NCBI GenBank assembly: GCA_964397995.1 | Contig: CAYNLG010000022.1 | Coordinates: forward strand, 1 to 44,772 | Length of the DNA stretch: 44,772 bases | Reading direction: 5' to 3' | Origin: CAYNLG01 sp964397995 | GTDB lineage: Bacteria; Planctomycetota; Phycisphaerae; FEN-1346 | Shown here: one piece after another, positions 8,040-15,438 of the stretch | Position numbering within the stretch: the first letter of the stretch is position 1 | Layout of the letters: every line of letters starts with the position of its first letter | Translations under genes and position numbers: made by a program | Notes under the pieces: generated by a model | The model's database searches: none | Told to the model about the DNA's origin: nothing | The model's input: only the letters and a program-made list of their open reading frames with translations

Positions 8040-9248
8040 CTACTCGAGCAGGGCCACCTCCGGGAGGCCGCCGGTCAGGGGCAGGGCGTAGTCGCGGAAG
8101 GCCTCGACGACGTTGTTGCCGGCCTCGTTGATGAACTCCTTGGGCACTTCGCGGTTCTGGCCGGCCACGGTCTCGAGCGGGATGCGTTCGGCGTAGGCCT
8201 TGTACTGCGGGCCCTCTTCGCGCAGGAGGGCAATCGACCCGTCGACGTCGCCGGCGCAGGCCACACGGACGGCCTCGCGGCCGACGAGGCGGGCCTCGGC
8301 GGCGTCGACCTCGCTCCAGAAGCCCGGGAACGAGCGCTGGAGGTACCCGAACGTGTCGCCGCGCACGCGCTTCACGTCGATGGCGGCCTTGACGCGGGTG
8401 GTGAGGTAGTCGGCCAGGGCGCCGGTGCCGGAGAGCTGGAAGTGGCCGAAGGCGTCGCTGGCGAGGTCGGCCTCGGACTCCTCGGCGAGGCGTTTGGCCC
8501 AGAGTTTGCCCTTGTCGTCGCGGATGCCCTCGCTGACGGCGACGACGCAGCGGCCGAGGTCGGCGACGACGGCCTCGACGTCCTTCAGGAACCCGTCGAT
8601 GGTGAAGGGCACCTCGGGGAGGTAGACGAGGTGGGGCCCGTCGCCGGGTTTGCGGCGGGCGAGCATGGAGGCGGCGGTAAGCCACCCGGCGTCGCGGCCC
8701 ATGATGATGTCGATCTTGATGCCGGGGATGCTTCGGTTGTCGAGGTCGTCGCCGGCGACGGCGTTGGCGACGAACTTGGCGGCGGAGCCGAAGCCGGGGG
8801 TGTGGTCGTTGCCGACGAGGTTGTTATCGATGGTCTTGGGGATGTGGACGGTGCGGAACTCGTAGTCGGCGTCGGCGGCCAGTTCGTTGACGATGTGGGC
8901 GGTCTTGGCGGAGTCGTCGCCGCCGATGTAGAAGAAGTAGCGGACGTTGTGCTTGCGGAAGATCTCGAAGAGGCGGGCGCACTCGTCCTTGCCGGGCTTG
9001 AGGCGGACGCTGCCGAGGGCGGCGGCGGGGGTGTGGGCGACGGGGTCGAGGCGGTCGGCGGGGATCTTGAAGAGGTCGACGAAGTCCTCGTCGAAGATGC
9101 CCTGGACGCCGTGGCGGGCGCCGAAGAAGGTCTGGATCTGGTCGTGCTTACGGGCCTCTTCGATGGCGCCGACGAGGCTCTGGTTGATGACGACGGTCGG
9201 GCCGCCGGACTGTCCGATGCAGGCGTTGCCTTTGAGGGTGTCGGCCAC
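8040..9248 (-). CDS. pfp: Pyrophosphate-dependent 6-phosphofructokinase
   Basis: 402 residues. Interconverts fructose 6-phosphate and fructose 1,6-bisphosphate using pyrophosphate, reversibly, in the cytoplasmic glycolytic pathway. Seen: the N-terminal G-G-P nucleotide/PPi site (GQSGGPTVVIN, ~12-22), GGDDS at 109-113, PKTIDNN at 137-143 with the catalytic aspartate, and MGRDAGWL at 183-190. The second Asp in GGDDS, where ATP-dependent enzymes have Gly, is the established mark of PPi specificity. The start is GTG at 9248 with AAAGGAG 6 bases upstream, and the GQSGGPT motif falls at the expected distance from the N-terminus. Monocistronic on the minus strand, with a GC hairpin in its leader. 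No ATP-type pfkA appears in the window. Confidence in family and cofactor class is high. Confidence 0.95.
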   Translation of the reverse strand: MADTLKGNACIGQSGGPTVVINQSLVGAIEEARKHDQIQTFFGARHGVQGIFDEDFVDLFKIPADRLDPVAHTPAAALGSVRLKPGKDECARLFEIFRKHNVRYFFYIGGDDSAKTAHIVNELAADADYEFRTVHIPKTIDNNLVGNDHTPGFGSAAKFVANAVAGDDLDNRSIPGIKIDIIMGRDAGWLTAASMLARRKPGDGPHLVYLPEVPFTIDGFLKDVEAVVADLGRCVVAVSEGIRDDKGKLWAKRLAEESEADLASDAFGHFQLSGTGALADYLTTRVKAAIDVKRVRGDTFGYLQRSFPGFWSEVDAAEARLVGREAVRVACAGDVDGSIALLREEGPQYKAYAERIPLETVAGQNREVPKEFINEAGNNVVEAFRDYALPLTGGLPEVALLE

Positions 9249-9273
9249 GGGGGTCTCCTTTGCGTCGCGGGGG

Positions 9274-9294
9274 CCGCCCGCAGCGTGCGGGCGG
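9274..9294. promoter_or_regulatory. Perfect 9-bp hairpin in the pfp leader
   Basis: CCGCCCGCA (9274-9282), a 3-base loop and TGCGGGCGG (9286-9294). On the minus strand it lies between the candidate promoter and the Shine-Dalgarno sequence, about 26 bases before the GTG start. It could influence initiation or message stability; no known riboswitch is recognised. Confidence 0.45.
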
Positions 9295-9301
9295 GAGCGT
9301 A

Positions 9302-9330
9302 TCCTTATCAGGCGGCGGCCGCGGGGTCAA
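9302..9330 (-). promoter_or_regulatory. Candidate promoter for pfp
   Basis: Reverse-strand TTGACC (9325-9330), a 17-base spacer and TAAGGA (9302-9307). The -35 element is good and the -10 element weak. Confidence 0.35.
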
Positions 9331-9415
9331 GGGGGTTGTGGCCGACGGGGGGCGCCGGGCGCGGCGTGAACGCCCATGCGGGGAGTGCGTGGGCTCTGTC
9401 CGCCCGTGCGGCGCG

Positions 9416-9445
9416 TTGACACGCCCCGGCCGGGGAGGCTATCGT
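9416..9445 (+). promoter_or_regulatory. Candidate promoter for the 9563 gene
   Basis: Consensus TTGACA (9416-9421), an 18-base spacer and TATCGT (9440-9445). It would serve the 9563 and probably the 10168 gene, leaving a leader of about 110 bases. The rest of the 9249-9562 gap holds only this and the divergent pfp promoter region. Confidence 0.5.
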
Positions 9446-9562
9446 AATGGCGCGGTGGCCGCCGGGATCGTGGGAACTTTGGCCGGGCGGCGGGTTCTAT
9501 AGAGGAGGCGCGGCGCCGGGCGTGCGCCGCACGCGACCTGAGGCGACCACGGGGGACCGGCA

Positions 9563-10108
9563 GTGAACACGGAACAGCGGTTCGGAGCCTACAGCGCGAT
9601 GCTCGCGGCGGGGGGCCTGCTGCTCGCGCTGGTGGTGGCGGCGATCAACATTCCGTTGGCGGCGGCGGTGCTGGTGCTGGCGGAGTTTGTGGCGGCCATT
9701 CTGGGGGCGATTTCGCAGCGGCGGCTGCTGGGGCGCGTGGGGCTGGCCGTCGGCGGGGCGCTTGTCATCGTCGGCGTGCTGATGCTGCTGCCCTACTTCG
9801 CCGGGTCGGCCGGGGCCCGGGGGCCGGAGGTCCCCGACGGCGGCGACGCGCCAACGCCGCCCGTCTACGCCCAGCCCGGGGCGCTGCCGTGGCCGGCGTC
9901 GGCCGGGGCGGACGGGGGCGAGACGGCGTCCGCACCGCCGACCAACTCGGCCGTGCCGCCCGACACGACGTTCCGCGCCGTGGGGGGCGGCCCGGCGTCG
10001 ACGCTGCCGCATGTCCAGGACCCCGGCGACGGCGACGAGGACGACTCGCCGGCCGACCGCCCGGGCGAACTGTTCCCGCACGTGCCGTTCGAGGAGAAGC
10101 GGCGGTAG
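9563..10108 (+). CDS. Small membrane protein with a disordered Pro/Asp-rich tail, unknown function
   Basis: 181 residues starting at GTG 9563 with GGGGGA about 6 bases upstream. Residues ~8-80 form three hydrophobic segments (SAMLAAGGLLLALVVAAINI, AAAVLVLAEFVAAILGAI, RVGLAVGGALVIVGVLMLLP). The remaining ~100 residues are rich in Pro, Gly, Ala and Asp with no predicted fold. The first half resembles small DUF4190-like membrane modules only in general layout; I do not recognise a family. It precedes the 10168 gene by 59 bases on the same strand and may share its transcript. Confidence 0.65.
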   Translation: MNTEQRFGAYSAMLAAGGLLLALVVAAINIPLAAAVLVLAEFVAAILGAISQRRLLGRVGLAVGGALVIVGVLMLLPYFAGSAGARGPEVPDGGDAPTPPVYAQPGALPWPASAGADGGETASAPPTNSAVPPDTTFRAVGGGPASTLPHVQDPGDGDEDDSPADRPGELFPHVPFEEKRR

Positions 10109-10167
10109 GGCCGCCCTGCCCCTTGTGCCGTGCCACCTTTCTCTGACCCCCGCCGGAAGGGGCTCCC

Positions 10168-10506
10168 ATGCCGGTTGACCTGGTCCGCGCCGCCGAAGTG
10201 CTGGAGGCGGCGATGCTGGTGGCGTTCGGCGTCGCGTGGCCGGTGGACATCCTGCGGACGCTGCGCACGCGGCGCGTCGAGGGCAAGAGCCTGGCGTTCA
10301 TGGGGCTGATCCTGGCGGGGTACGGGGCGGGCCTGGCGGCGAAGCTGCTGCGGGCGGCGGACGCGGGGGCGTGGCCGGAGGTGGTGAGCGCGATGTACGT
10401 GGTGAACGGGTTGCTGGTGGCGGCGGACATGGCGTTGGTGGCGAAGTATAGAAGAATGCGGAAGCCGGAATGCGGAGTGCGGCATACAGGCGAAGAAAAC
10501 GGATAA
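10168..10506 (+). CDS. Small membrane protein, PQ-loop/SemiSWEET-like
   Basis: 112 residues. Three membrane segments: ~10-28, ~42-62 and ~74-94. The stretch AWPVDILRTLRTRRVEGKSL between helices 1 and 2 matches a PQ-loop pattern (Pro in helix 1, a basic loop, then GKSL/GxS before helix 2) as in SemiSWEET half-transporters and related small conserved membrane proteins. A role in small-solute transport is family inference only. The ATG at 10168 follows GGAAGGGG. The last ~15 residues (after VAKYRR) are encoded by copy 3 of the dispersed repeat, so the natural stop was probably overwritten and the tail RKPECGVRHTGEENG is recent. Confidence 0.65.
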   Translation: MPVDLVRAAEVLEAAMLVAFGVAWPVDILRTLRTRRVEGKSLAFMGLILAGYGAGLAAKLLRAADAGAWPEVVSAMYVVNGLLVAADMALVAKYRRMRKPECGVRHTGEENG

Positions 10507-10508
10507 GA
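10461..10508 (+). repeat. Dispersed intergenic repeat, copy 3, overlapping the end of a gene
   Basis: GAAGCCGGAATGCGG head, then AGTGCGGCATACAGGCGAAG, then AAAACGG. It aligns with copy 1 (7396) apart from a short indel. After it, 10509-10610 carries further AAAACGGCA units (near 10534, 10573 and 10589) that look like decayed tail copies. Confidence 0.6.
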
Positions 10509-10658
10509 AGAAGGCGCGGCATCGAAAGCAGCAAAAACGGCAACGGCAGCCAAAGCGGCGTCGCTGCCGCCGCAGTCCATAGAAAACGGCAAGGACGGAA
10601 AACGGCAGAGCGGCGCCGCGCGGGGCGGCACCGCTCGGTCGGTCGCACGGACGGTCGT

Positions 10659-10674
10659 CCGCGGGGTCCCGCGG
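10659..10674. terminator. GC hairpin between convergent genes
   Basis: CCGCGGG (10659-10665) faces CCCGCGG (10668-10674), just beyond the 3' end of the minus-strand lipoprotein gene at 10682. No U-run follows on either strand, so termination is uncertain. Confidence 0.3.
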
Positions 10675-10681
10675 GCGGCCG

Positions 10682-11422
10682 CTACTTCTTCGGCGCCATG
10701 GCCTCGCGCTGGGCGTCGGTCAGGACCTCGCGGGCGATGCGGTCGCGGACCTGCTGCTTGAACTCCGAGCCGCCGCGGCAGACCCACAGGTACGGGTCCT
10801 TTTCCATGGTGCCGGGCTGGATGAGCGTGCGGCACTCGTCGGCACAGATGGCCTCGGCCATCTGGAGCTGGTCGTCGGAGAGGGCCGCCCGCCGGAAGTG
10901 GCCGCGCGTCCGGCCCCAGTGGTCCCACAGGACGAACGTGGCCCAGTCGCGCTGCTGGTCAAGGGTCATGATGCCGACGACGTCGGCGCGGGCGGCGTTG
11001 TAGAACGCGCTCCGCGTCTCCTGGAGCGGCTCGATCTCTTTTACGAGCGACGCGACGGCGGCCTCGTCCTTGGCCTTCTTCGCGGCCGCCAACCGGCCGC
11101 GGAGCCCGTCGAGCTTCACCATGGCGGGCGTCTGGTCAAAGGCCTCGATCCGGGCGACCCGGTCCTGAACGGCGGCCATGAACGCGCCAAGCTGCGTACC
11201 ATCCATATTCGTGACGAGGATCATCTCGTCGAACTCGTCGATCCTTTGCGCCGGGTCCTCCTGGCGGGCCCGGATGGCGGCGACGACGGCGGCCCGGTCG
11301 GCGGGCGGTCCCGCGTAGTCGGCGGCGCCGGACCGCTGCTGGGCGGGGTCGCAGCCGGCGGCCACCAGCAGACCGAGGGCGAGGAGGCAGGCGAGAGCGG
11401 ATGCGGCACGGGGACGTGACAT
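10682..11422 (-). CDS. Lipoprotein of unknown function
   Basis: 246 residues from the ATG at 11422. MSRPRAASALACLLALGLLV then AAGC is a lipoprotein signal with the acylated Cys at 25, so the mature protein is membrane-anchored. The body is largely helical: an EFDEMILVTNMDGTQLGAF segment, a charged coiled-coil-like stretch (RLAAAKKAKDEAAVASLVKE) and a C-terminal region with MTLDQQRDWATFVLWDHWGR and LTDAQREAM. The phrases LDQQRDW and LSDDQLQMAEAIC resemble the short DxxQ helical repeats of LTXXQ-type periplasmic sensors, but the match is too weak to assign. GGAG lies 9 bases upstream. The open frame extends to 11515 but without a signal sequence. Confidence 0.75.
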   Translation of the reverse strand: MSRPRAASALACLLALGLLVAAGCDPAQQRSGAADYAGPPADRAAVVAAIRARQEDPAQRIDEFDEMILVTNMDGTQLGAFMAAVQDRVARIEAFDQTPAMVKLDGLRGRLAAAKKAKDEAAVASLVKEIEPLQETRSAFYNAARADVVGIMTLDQQRDWATFVLWDHWGRTRGHFRRAALSDDQLQMAEAICADECRTLIQPGTMEKDPYLWVCRGGSEFKQQVRDRIAREVLTDAQREAMAPKK

Positions 11423-11626
11423 GCGGCGGCTCCGTGGGCCGTGGGCACGATGGGCGGCCCCGCCGGCCCCGGCCCCGGGCGGCGCGCCGGACAGGTAGGA
11501 CGACGTTTCTGCCACCCGGCGGGCGACGGTGCAAGGATAATCCGCGGGTTTCCGGGAGGGGGGTGCCCGGCGTTTATGGCACCACGCGGCCTGGAGCGCC
11601 TCGCGTTTCGTGCGCGAACGCGTGGC

Positions 11627-11920
11627 CTATAACCGGTCCCGGGTCACCGCCAAGAGACTCGGCGCCCCCTCCTCCTGCAAGGCCCGCGACGCCGCGTGGC
11701 ACCACGCCCGCGCCTCGTCCGTCCCCTCCCCGAAGCACGCCCACGCCGCCCCCACCACGTGATCCATCACGTGGTAATAGTCCAGGATGTGCGCATCCAG
11801 CATCGGCAGTTGCGTCTGAAGTTGCCGCCGGATTTACGGCGCCGCGTCCAGCACCCCCACCTTCTCGTCCGCCCGGGCCACCTTCAAACGCCCCGCCGCC
11901 CGGCGCGCCAGAAGACGGTG
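11627..11920 (-). pseudogene. Degraded transposase fragment, ISKra4-like
   Basis: Reading the reverse strand from 11920, one frame gives KVARADEKVGVLDAAP, a TAA at 11834-11836, then IRRQLQTQLPMLDAHILDYY and HVMDHVVGAAWACFGEGTDE, ending at a TAG (11627-11629). The pattern DAAP-x-I-x(9)-LP-x-L-D-x-x-I-x-D-(Y/F)YH-x(3)-H with a following FGEGT-EA-W resembles the catalytic-core region of ISKra4-family transposases. No start, no N-terminal half, no C-terminal half and no terminal inverted repeats are visible, and there is an internal stop, so it is dead. It fills most of the 616-base gap between the lipoprotein gene and purC. The family assignment is from memory of the motif and is tentative; that it is a broken transposase is more certain. 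Confidence 0.55.
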
Positions 11921-11950
11921 GCCCCCCCGGCGCCCGGGAGGGGATAATCC

Positions 11951-11980
11951 TTGACGCTCCGGCGGCACGGCCGCTACAAG
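11951..11980 (+). promoter_or_regulatory. Candidate promoter for the purC-aroC operon
   Basis: TTGACG (11951-11956), an 18-base spacer and TACAAG (11975-11980), giving a leader of about 50 bases before the purC ATG. No purine riboswitch fold is recognised in that leader. Confidence 0.45.
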
Positions 11981-12038
11981 TGGCCTCGCGAGAGGGGGCC
12001 GTGCCCCTTGACCTGTGTCTTCCGGAAAGGACGCCCCC

Positions 12039-12926
12039 ATGCGCCCCGTGGTACGCGAAACGCATCTGCCCGGCCATGAGCCGCGGCGCGGCAAGGTCCG
12101 CGACATTTACGACCTCGGCGACCGGCTCATGATCGTCGCGACCGACCGGATCAGCGCCTACGATGTCGTCATGCCGACGGGCATCCCCGACAAGGGCGTT
12201 CTGCTCACCCAGCTGTCGCTCTTCTGGTTCGCGACGCTTGAGGACGTGACTCCCAATCACCTGGTCGGGGCGAGCCTCGCGGACCTGCCCGGCCCGGCCC
12301 AAAGCCAGCCGGAGGTCTTTGACGGCCGCACCATGCTCGTTCACAGGGCCGAGGTGTACCCTGTCGAGTGCGTGGTGCGCGGCTACCTGGCGGGGTCCGG
12401 CTGGCGCGAGTACCAGGCCTCGAGGTCGGTGTGCGGCATTGAGCTTCCCGCGGGGCTCAAACAGTGCGACGCCCTGCCGGAGCCGATCTTCACGCCGGCC
12501 ACCAAGGCCGAAACCGGCCACGACGAGAACATCTCGTTCGAGCGCATGGTTGACATCGTGGGCGAGGACGTCGGCCGGGAACTCCGGACGCGGTCGATCG
12601 CCGTGTACCAGACGGCGGCGGCGTACGCGCGAGAGCGTGGCATCCTCATCGCCGACACCAAGTTCGAGTGGGGATCGGTGAACGGGCAGTTGACGCTCGT
12701 CGACGAGGTGCTGACGCCGGATTCTTCCCGGTTCTGGCCGGCGGACGGTTACGAACCCGGACAGGACCAGCCGAGCTTCGACAAGCAGTTCGTCCGGAAC
12801 TACCTGGACACGCTGGACTGGGACAAGACGCCGCCCGGACCGGAGCTGCCCCCCGTGATCGTGACGCAGACGCGGGCGAAGTACCTCGAGGCCTACGAGC
12901 GTCTCACCGGCCGCACTTACGACTGA
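12039..12926 (+). CDS. purC: Phosphoribosylaminoimidazole-succinocarboxamide synthase
   Basis: 295 residues. ATP-dependent ligase joining aspartate to CAIR to make SAICAR in de novo purine synthesis. Diagnostic segments: GKVRDIYDLGDRLMIVATDR near the start (ATP-binding), HRAEVYPVECVVRGYLAGSG, the PEPIFTPATKAETGHDENIS substrate loop, and ILIADTKFEWG with the metal/ATP residues, then LVDEVLTPDSSRFWP. Length and the GHDENISF form fit the longer PurC class rather than the ~240-residue short class. The start is ATG 12039 with GGAAAGG 9 bases upstream; an in-frame GTG at 12015 lacks a ribosome site. First gene of an operon with aroC and an unknown membrane-anchored protein. Confidence 0.97.
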   Translation: MRPVVRETHLPGHEPRRGKVRDIYDLGDRLMIVATDRISAYDVVMPTGIPDKGVLLTQLSLFWFATLEDVTPNHLVGASLADLPGPAQSQPEVFDGRTMLVHRAEVYPVECVVRGYLAGSGWREYQASRSVCGIELPAGLKQCDALPEPIFTPATKAETGHDENISFERMVDIVGEDVGRELRTRSIAVYQTAAAYARERGILIADTKFEWGSVNGQLTLVDEVLTPDSSRFWPADGYEPGQDQPSFDKQFVRNYLDTLDWDKTPPGPELPPVIVTQTRAKYLEAYERLTGRTYD

Positions 12927-12945
12927 ACCGCCCAAGGAGCCGCGC

Positions 12946-14094
12946 GTGAGCGAGCTGGTGGTCCGCACCGCCGGAGAGTCGCACGGGCGCGCGGTCATCG
13001 CGCTGGTCGAGGGCATGCCGGCGGGTGTTGACGTCGACCTCGACCGCATTGACGCCGAACTGGCCCGCCGCCAAGGCGGTTACGGCCGCGGCGGCCGGAT
13101 GCAGATCGAGTCCGATACCGTCGAGGTACTCTCTGGGGTGCGGCAGGGCCGGACCTTGGGCTCGCCCGTGGTGCTCGTGGTGGCCAACCGTGACGAGCGA
13201 ATCGACACCGCCCCCCCGGTGGACCGGCCCCGCCCGGGGCACGCCGATCTGGCCGGCGCCCTCAAGTACCTGACGGGCGACATGCGCGACGTGCTGGAGC
13301 GTGCGAGCGCCCGGGAGACGGCGGGCCGCGTCGCCGGCGGCGGGCTGGTTCGCGCGCTGCTTGACGCGTTCGGCGTCGCCGTCACGGCGTACGTCACGCA
13401 GATCGGCCCGGTGGCATGCAACGAGCCACCGGAGGACATCGATGCTCGCCGCGCCGCCCGGGACTCGAGCGACCTCTACACCCCGGAACCCAGCGCGGAC
13501 GAGGCCATGCGGGAGGCCATCGACGCGTCCGGTGAGTCGGGTGACACCCTGGGCGGCGTCATCGAATGCGTCGCGACGGGCCTTCCGCCCGGCCTCGGGA
13601 GCCACGTCCAGTGGACCCGCAAGCTCGACGGGCGGCTTGCCCGCGCCGTCATGAGCGTCCAGGCGATCAAGGGCGTCGAAATCGGCCTCGGGTTCGGCGT
13701 CGCGGAGCGGCCCGGCAGTGCGGTCCACGACGCGATCGCCTATGACCGCGCGCGCCGCGATGAGGCATGCCTGGGCTTCGTGCGGCCAACGAACCGGGCC
13801 GGCGGTCTGGAGGGCGGCATGACGACGGGGGCGCCGGTGGTGGTGCGGGCGGCCATGAAGCCGATCACGACCCTCAGGACCCCCCTGCCCTCGGTGAACC
13901 TCGCGACCAAGGCGGCCGAAGACGCGACGTACGAACGGAGCGACGTCTGCGCGGTGCCGGCGGCAAGCGTCGTCGTCGAGGCGGCCGTGGCGACGGAACT
14001 CGCGGGTGCGCTGGTTGAGCGATTCGGCGGCGACTCGCTCCGCGCCATGCGGGGCGCCTATGCCGCCTGGCGGGACGCCGCCCGGGAACTCTAG
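12946..14094 (+). CDS. aroC: Chorismate synthase
   Basis: 382 residues. Converts EPSP to chorismate with reduced FMN, last step of the shikimate pathway. Seen: TAGESHGRA at the N-terminus with the catalytic His, RRQGGYGRGGRM, RPGHADL, ERASARETAGRVAGGG, KGVEIGLGFGVAE and NRAGGLEGGMTTGAP, which together cover all signature regions. Full length for the family. GTG start at 12946 with AAGGAG 7-8 bases upstream, 19 bases after the purC stop. The pairing with purC is not a standard pathway operon. trpB, another aromatic pathway gene, lies in the same window but on the opposite strand under its own promoter. Confidence 0.97.
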   Translation: MSELVVRTAGESHGRAVIALVEGMPAGVDVDLDRIDAELARRQGGYGRGGRMQIESDTVEVLSGVRQGRTLGSPVVLVVANRDERIDTAPPVDRPRPGHADLAGALKYLTGDMRDVLERASARETAGRVAGGGLVRALLDAFGVAVTAYVTQIGPVACNEPPEDIDARRAARDSSDLYTPEPSADEAMREAIDASGESGDTLGGVIECVATGLPPGLGSHVQWTRKLDGRLARAVMSVQAIKGVEIGLGFGVAERPGSAVHDAIAYDRARRDEACLGFVRPTNRAGGLEGGMTTGAPVVVRAAMKPITTLRTPLPSVNLATKAAEDATYERSDVCAVPAASVVVEAAVATELAGALVERFGGDSLRAMRGAYAAWRDAAREL

Positions 14095-14096
14095 TC

Positions 14097-15338
14097 ATGC
14101 CGCTCCGCAAGCGACAGGTCCAGCGTGCGGTTGCCGCGGCCCTGCTTATGGGCGTGTTCGGGCCGCTCGTCGCCCTCGTGGCCTGGTCCACGGTCGTCCG
14201 GGGCGGCGCCGCCGAAGCGGCGTGGGAGAGGGCCGTCGGCACACGTCTCCGATGCAAGGTCCTGGCCGAGGGCTGGCGGCCCGACGGACCCGACGCCCTC
14301 GCCGTCGACGGGCTCACATGCACCTGGGATGCCGGTGCGGGCCGCGTCACGCTCGCGTTGGAAGACTTCGCGGCCGAACGGTACGACGCGCCCCGCACCG
14401 CCTGGGCCGCGGGGGCCGCGCGGGGCCGGCTCGACGTCGAGGCGATTGACCTCGCCCGGGCCTTGACCGTCTGGAACCAGCACCTCGGGCACCAGGCCCC
14501 CGAGCCTTCCCTCCTGGGCCTGAACATCGAGGCGCTGACCGTCCACATCCGCTCCGACCGGCTCGACGTCGAGGAAACCGGCCGCCTGCAAAGCTCGATC
14601 CCGAAAGAAGGGTGGATCCGCCTTTCCTTCGAGACGCCTGTCGAGGACCCGCAAGCCGAACGGTACGTCAATGCGTCGGCCGAGGTGAAGCCCGGGGCGC
14701 CGGGAGGCGCGGTTGGGTCGCTCGATGTCTTTGGGAAGAACCTGGTGACGGCCGAGGTCACACGGGCCCTTCTGAAGGCCGTGCCACCCAAGGGCACCGA
14801 CGGCGGGTGTCATGTCGAGTACCGCTGGACCGCGGACGGGGAACGGCCCGGCGATGGGTTCTTCGTCCGTACCGAGGACGTGGACTTCGCAGCCCTGACG
14901 GCAGGCCTGCCGGGCGGGCCGCTGTATGCCCGCGGCACCGTCACCGTGGCGTCGGGCCGGCCGAAGCCGGAGATCGACGTCGACGGGATCGAAATCACCG
15001 TGAGGACGCCATATGACCGGCACCCCGAGCAGAACCTGATCCATGCCGAGCTGCTGGCGTGGCTGGAAACAGGGTTGCCGCCGGTTGAGACGGTGGCGCC
15101 CCTCGTCGACGGATACGTCGGGTTCGACCGCCTGATGATGCGGGCGCGGGTCAGCCCGAACGGCACGGGTCACCTGGCCGAAGGCGACCGCTACGTCAGC
15201 CGCGTGTGGGCCGACCTCTTCGGGACGGACGTCAACCTGCTGCAGGCCGACGGTCGGCCGTTCGACGCGGCATCGCTGTGGGCCGAGCTCGGCCCCCGGC
15301 TGCTGACTCCCGTGAAGGCGGGCACCCTCCCCGAATAG
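14097..15338 (+). CDS. Membrane-anchored protein of unknown function, AsmA-like in outline
   Basis: 413 residues starting 2 bases after the aroC stop, so translationally coupled to it. A basic N-terminus (MPLRKRQVQR) precedes one membrane segment at ~11-35; the rest is predicted outside the cytoplasm. The body alternates short beta-strand-like segments with the recurring idea of a gene product built of LDVEAIDLAR, LNIEALTVHIR and IDVDGIEITVR, which resembles the layered strands of AsmA/TamB-type envelope proteins, but no family motif is conclusive. Three cysteines are widely spaced. Why it is coupled to aroC is unclear; shared expression may be all it means. It is followed by a cluster of hairpins and a convergent gene. 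Confidence 0.65.
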   Translation: MPLRKRQVQRAVAAALLMGVFGPLVALVAWSTVVRGGAAEAAWERAVGTRLRCKVLAEGWRPDGPDALAVDGLTCTWDAGAGRVTLALEDFAAERYDAPRTAWAAGAARGRLDVEAIDLARALTVWNQHLGHQAPEPSLLGLNIEALTVHIRSDRLDVEETGRLQSSIPKEGWIRLSFETPVEDPQAERYVNASAEVKPGAPGGAVGSLDVFGKNLVTAEVTRALLKAVPPKGTDGGCHVEYRWTADGERPGDGFFVRTEDVDFAALTAGLPGGPLYARGTVTVASGRPKPEIDVDGIEITVRTPYDRHPEQNLIHAELLAWLETGLPPVETVAPLVDGYVGFDRLMMRARVSPNGTGHLAEGDRYVSRVWADLFGTDVNLLQADGRPFDAASLWAELGPRLLTPVKAGTLPE

Positions 15339-15343
15339 GAAGA

Positions 15344-15425
15344 AAAGCGGCCCGCCAGGGAAAGCCGGCGAGCCGCTTTCGCCTGCCAACCCGTGGGCGG
15401 CAGGCCATCCCGTGCATGGCACGGG
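15344..15425. terminator. Three successive hairpins between convergent genes
   Basis: AAAGCGGC (15344-15351) pairs with GCCGCTTT (15372-15379); GCCTGCC (15381-15387) with GGCAGGC (15399-15405); CCCGTGC (15409-15415) with GCACGGG (15419-15425) around a 3-base loop. They fill the 100-base gap between stops at 15338 and 15439 and probably end both transcripts; the first has AAA/TTT at its base but no long U-run. Confidence 0.5.
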
Positions 15426-15438
15426 CTGCTGGGTCGGA

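Noticed and set aside
7480..8685. Lys-rich open frame on the minus strand across the T-tract region
   Set aside because: The lysines come from the A-tracts; most of the rest is out of frame with pfp, and there is no start context.
10509..10681. AAAACGGCA units as a possible CRISPR or tandem array
   Set aside because: Only three irregularly spaced short units with no uniform repeat or spacer length.
12015..12038. GTG at 12015 as the purC start
   Set aside because: No ribosome site before it, while GGAAAGG precedes the ATG at 12039 and the family N-terminus begins there.
11574..13049. A 491-residue minus-strand frame over purC and its upstream region
   Set aside because: Antisense to purC; its composition follows GC skew and no motif is present.
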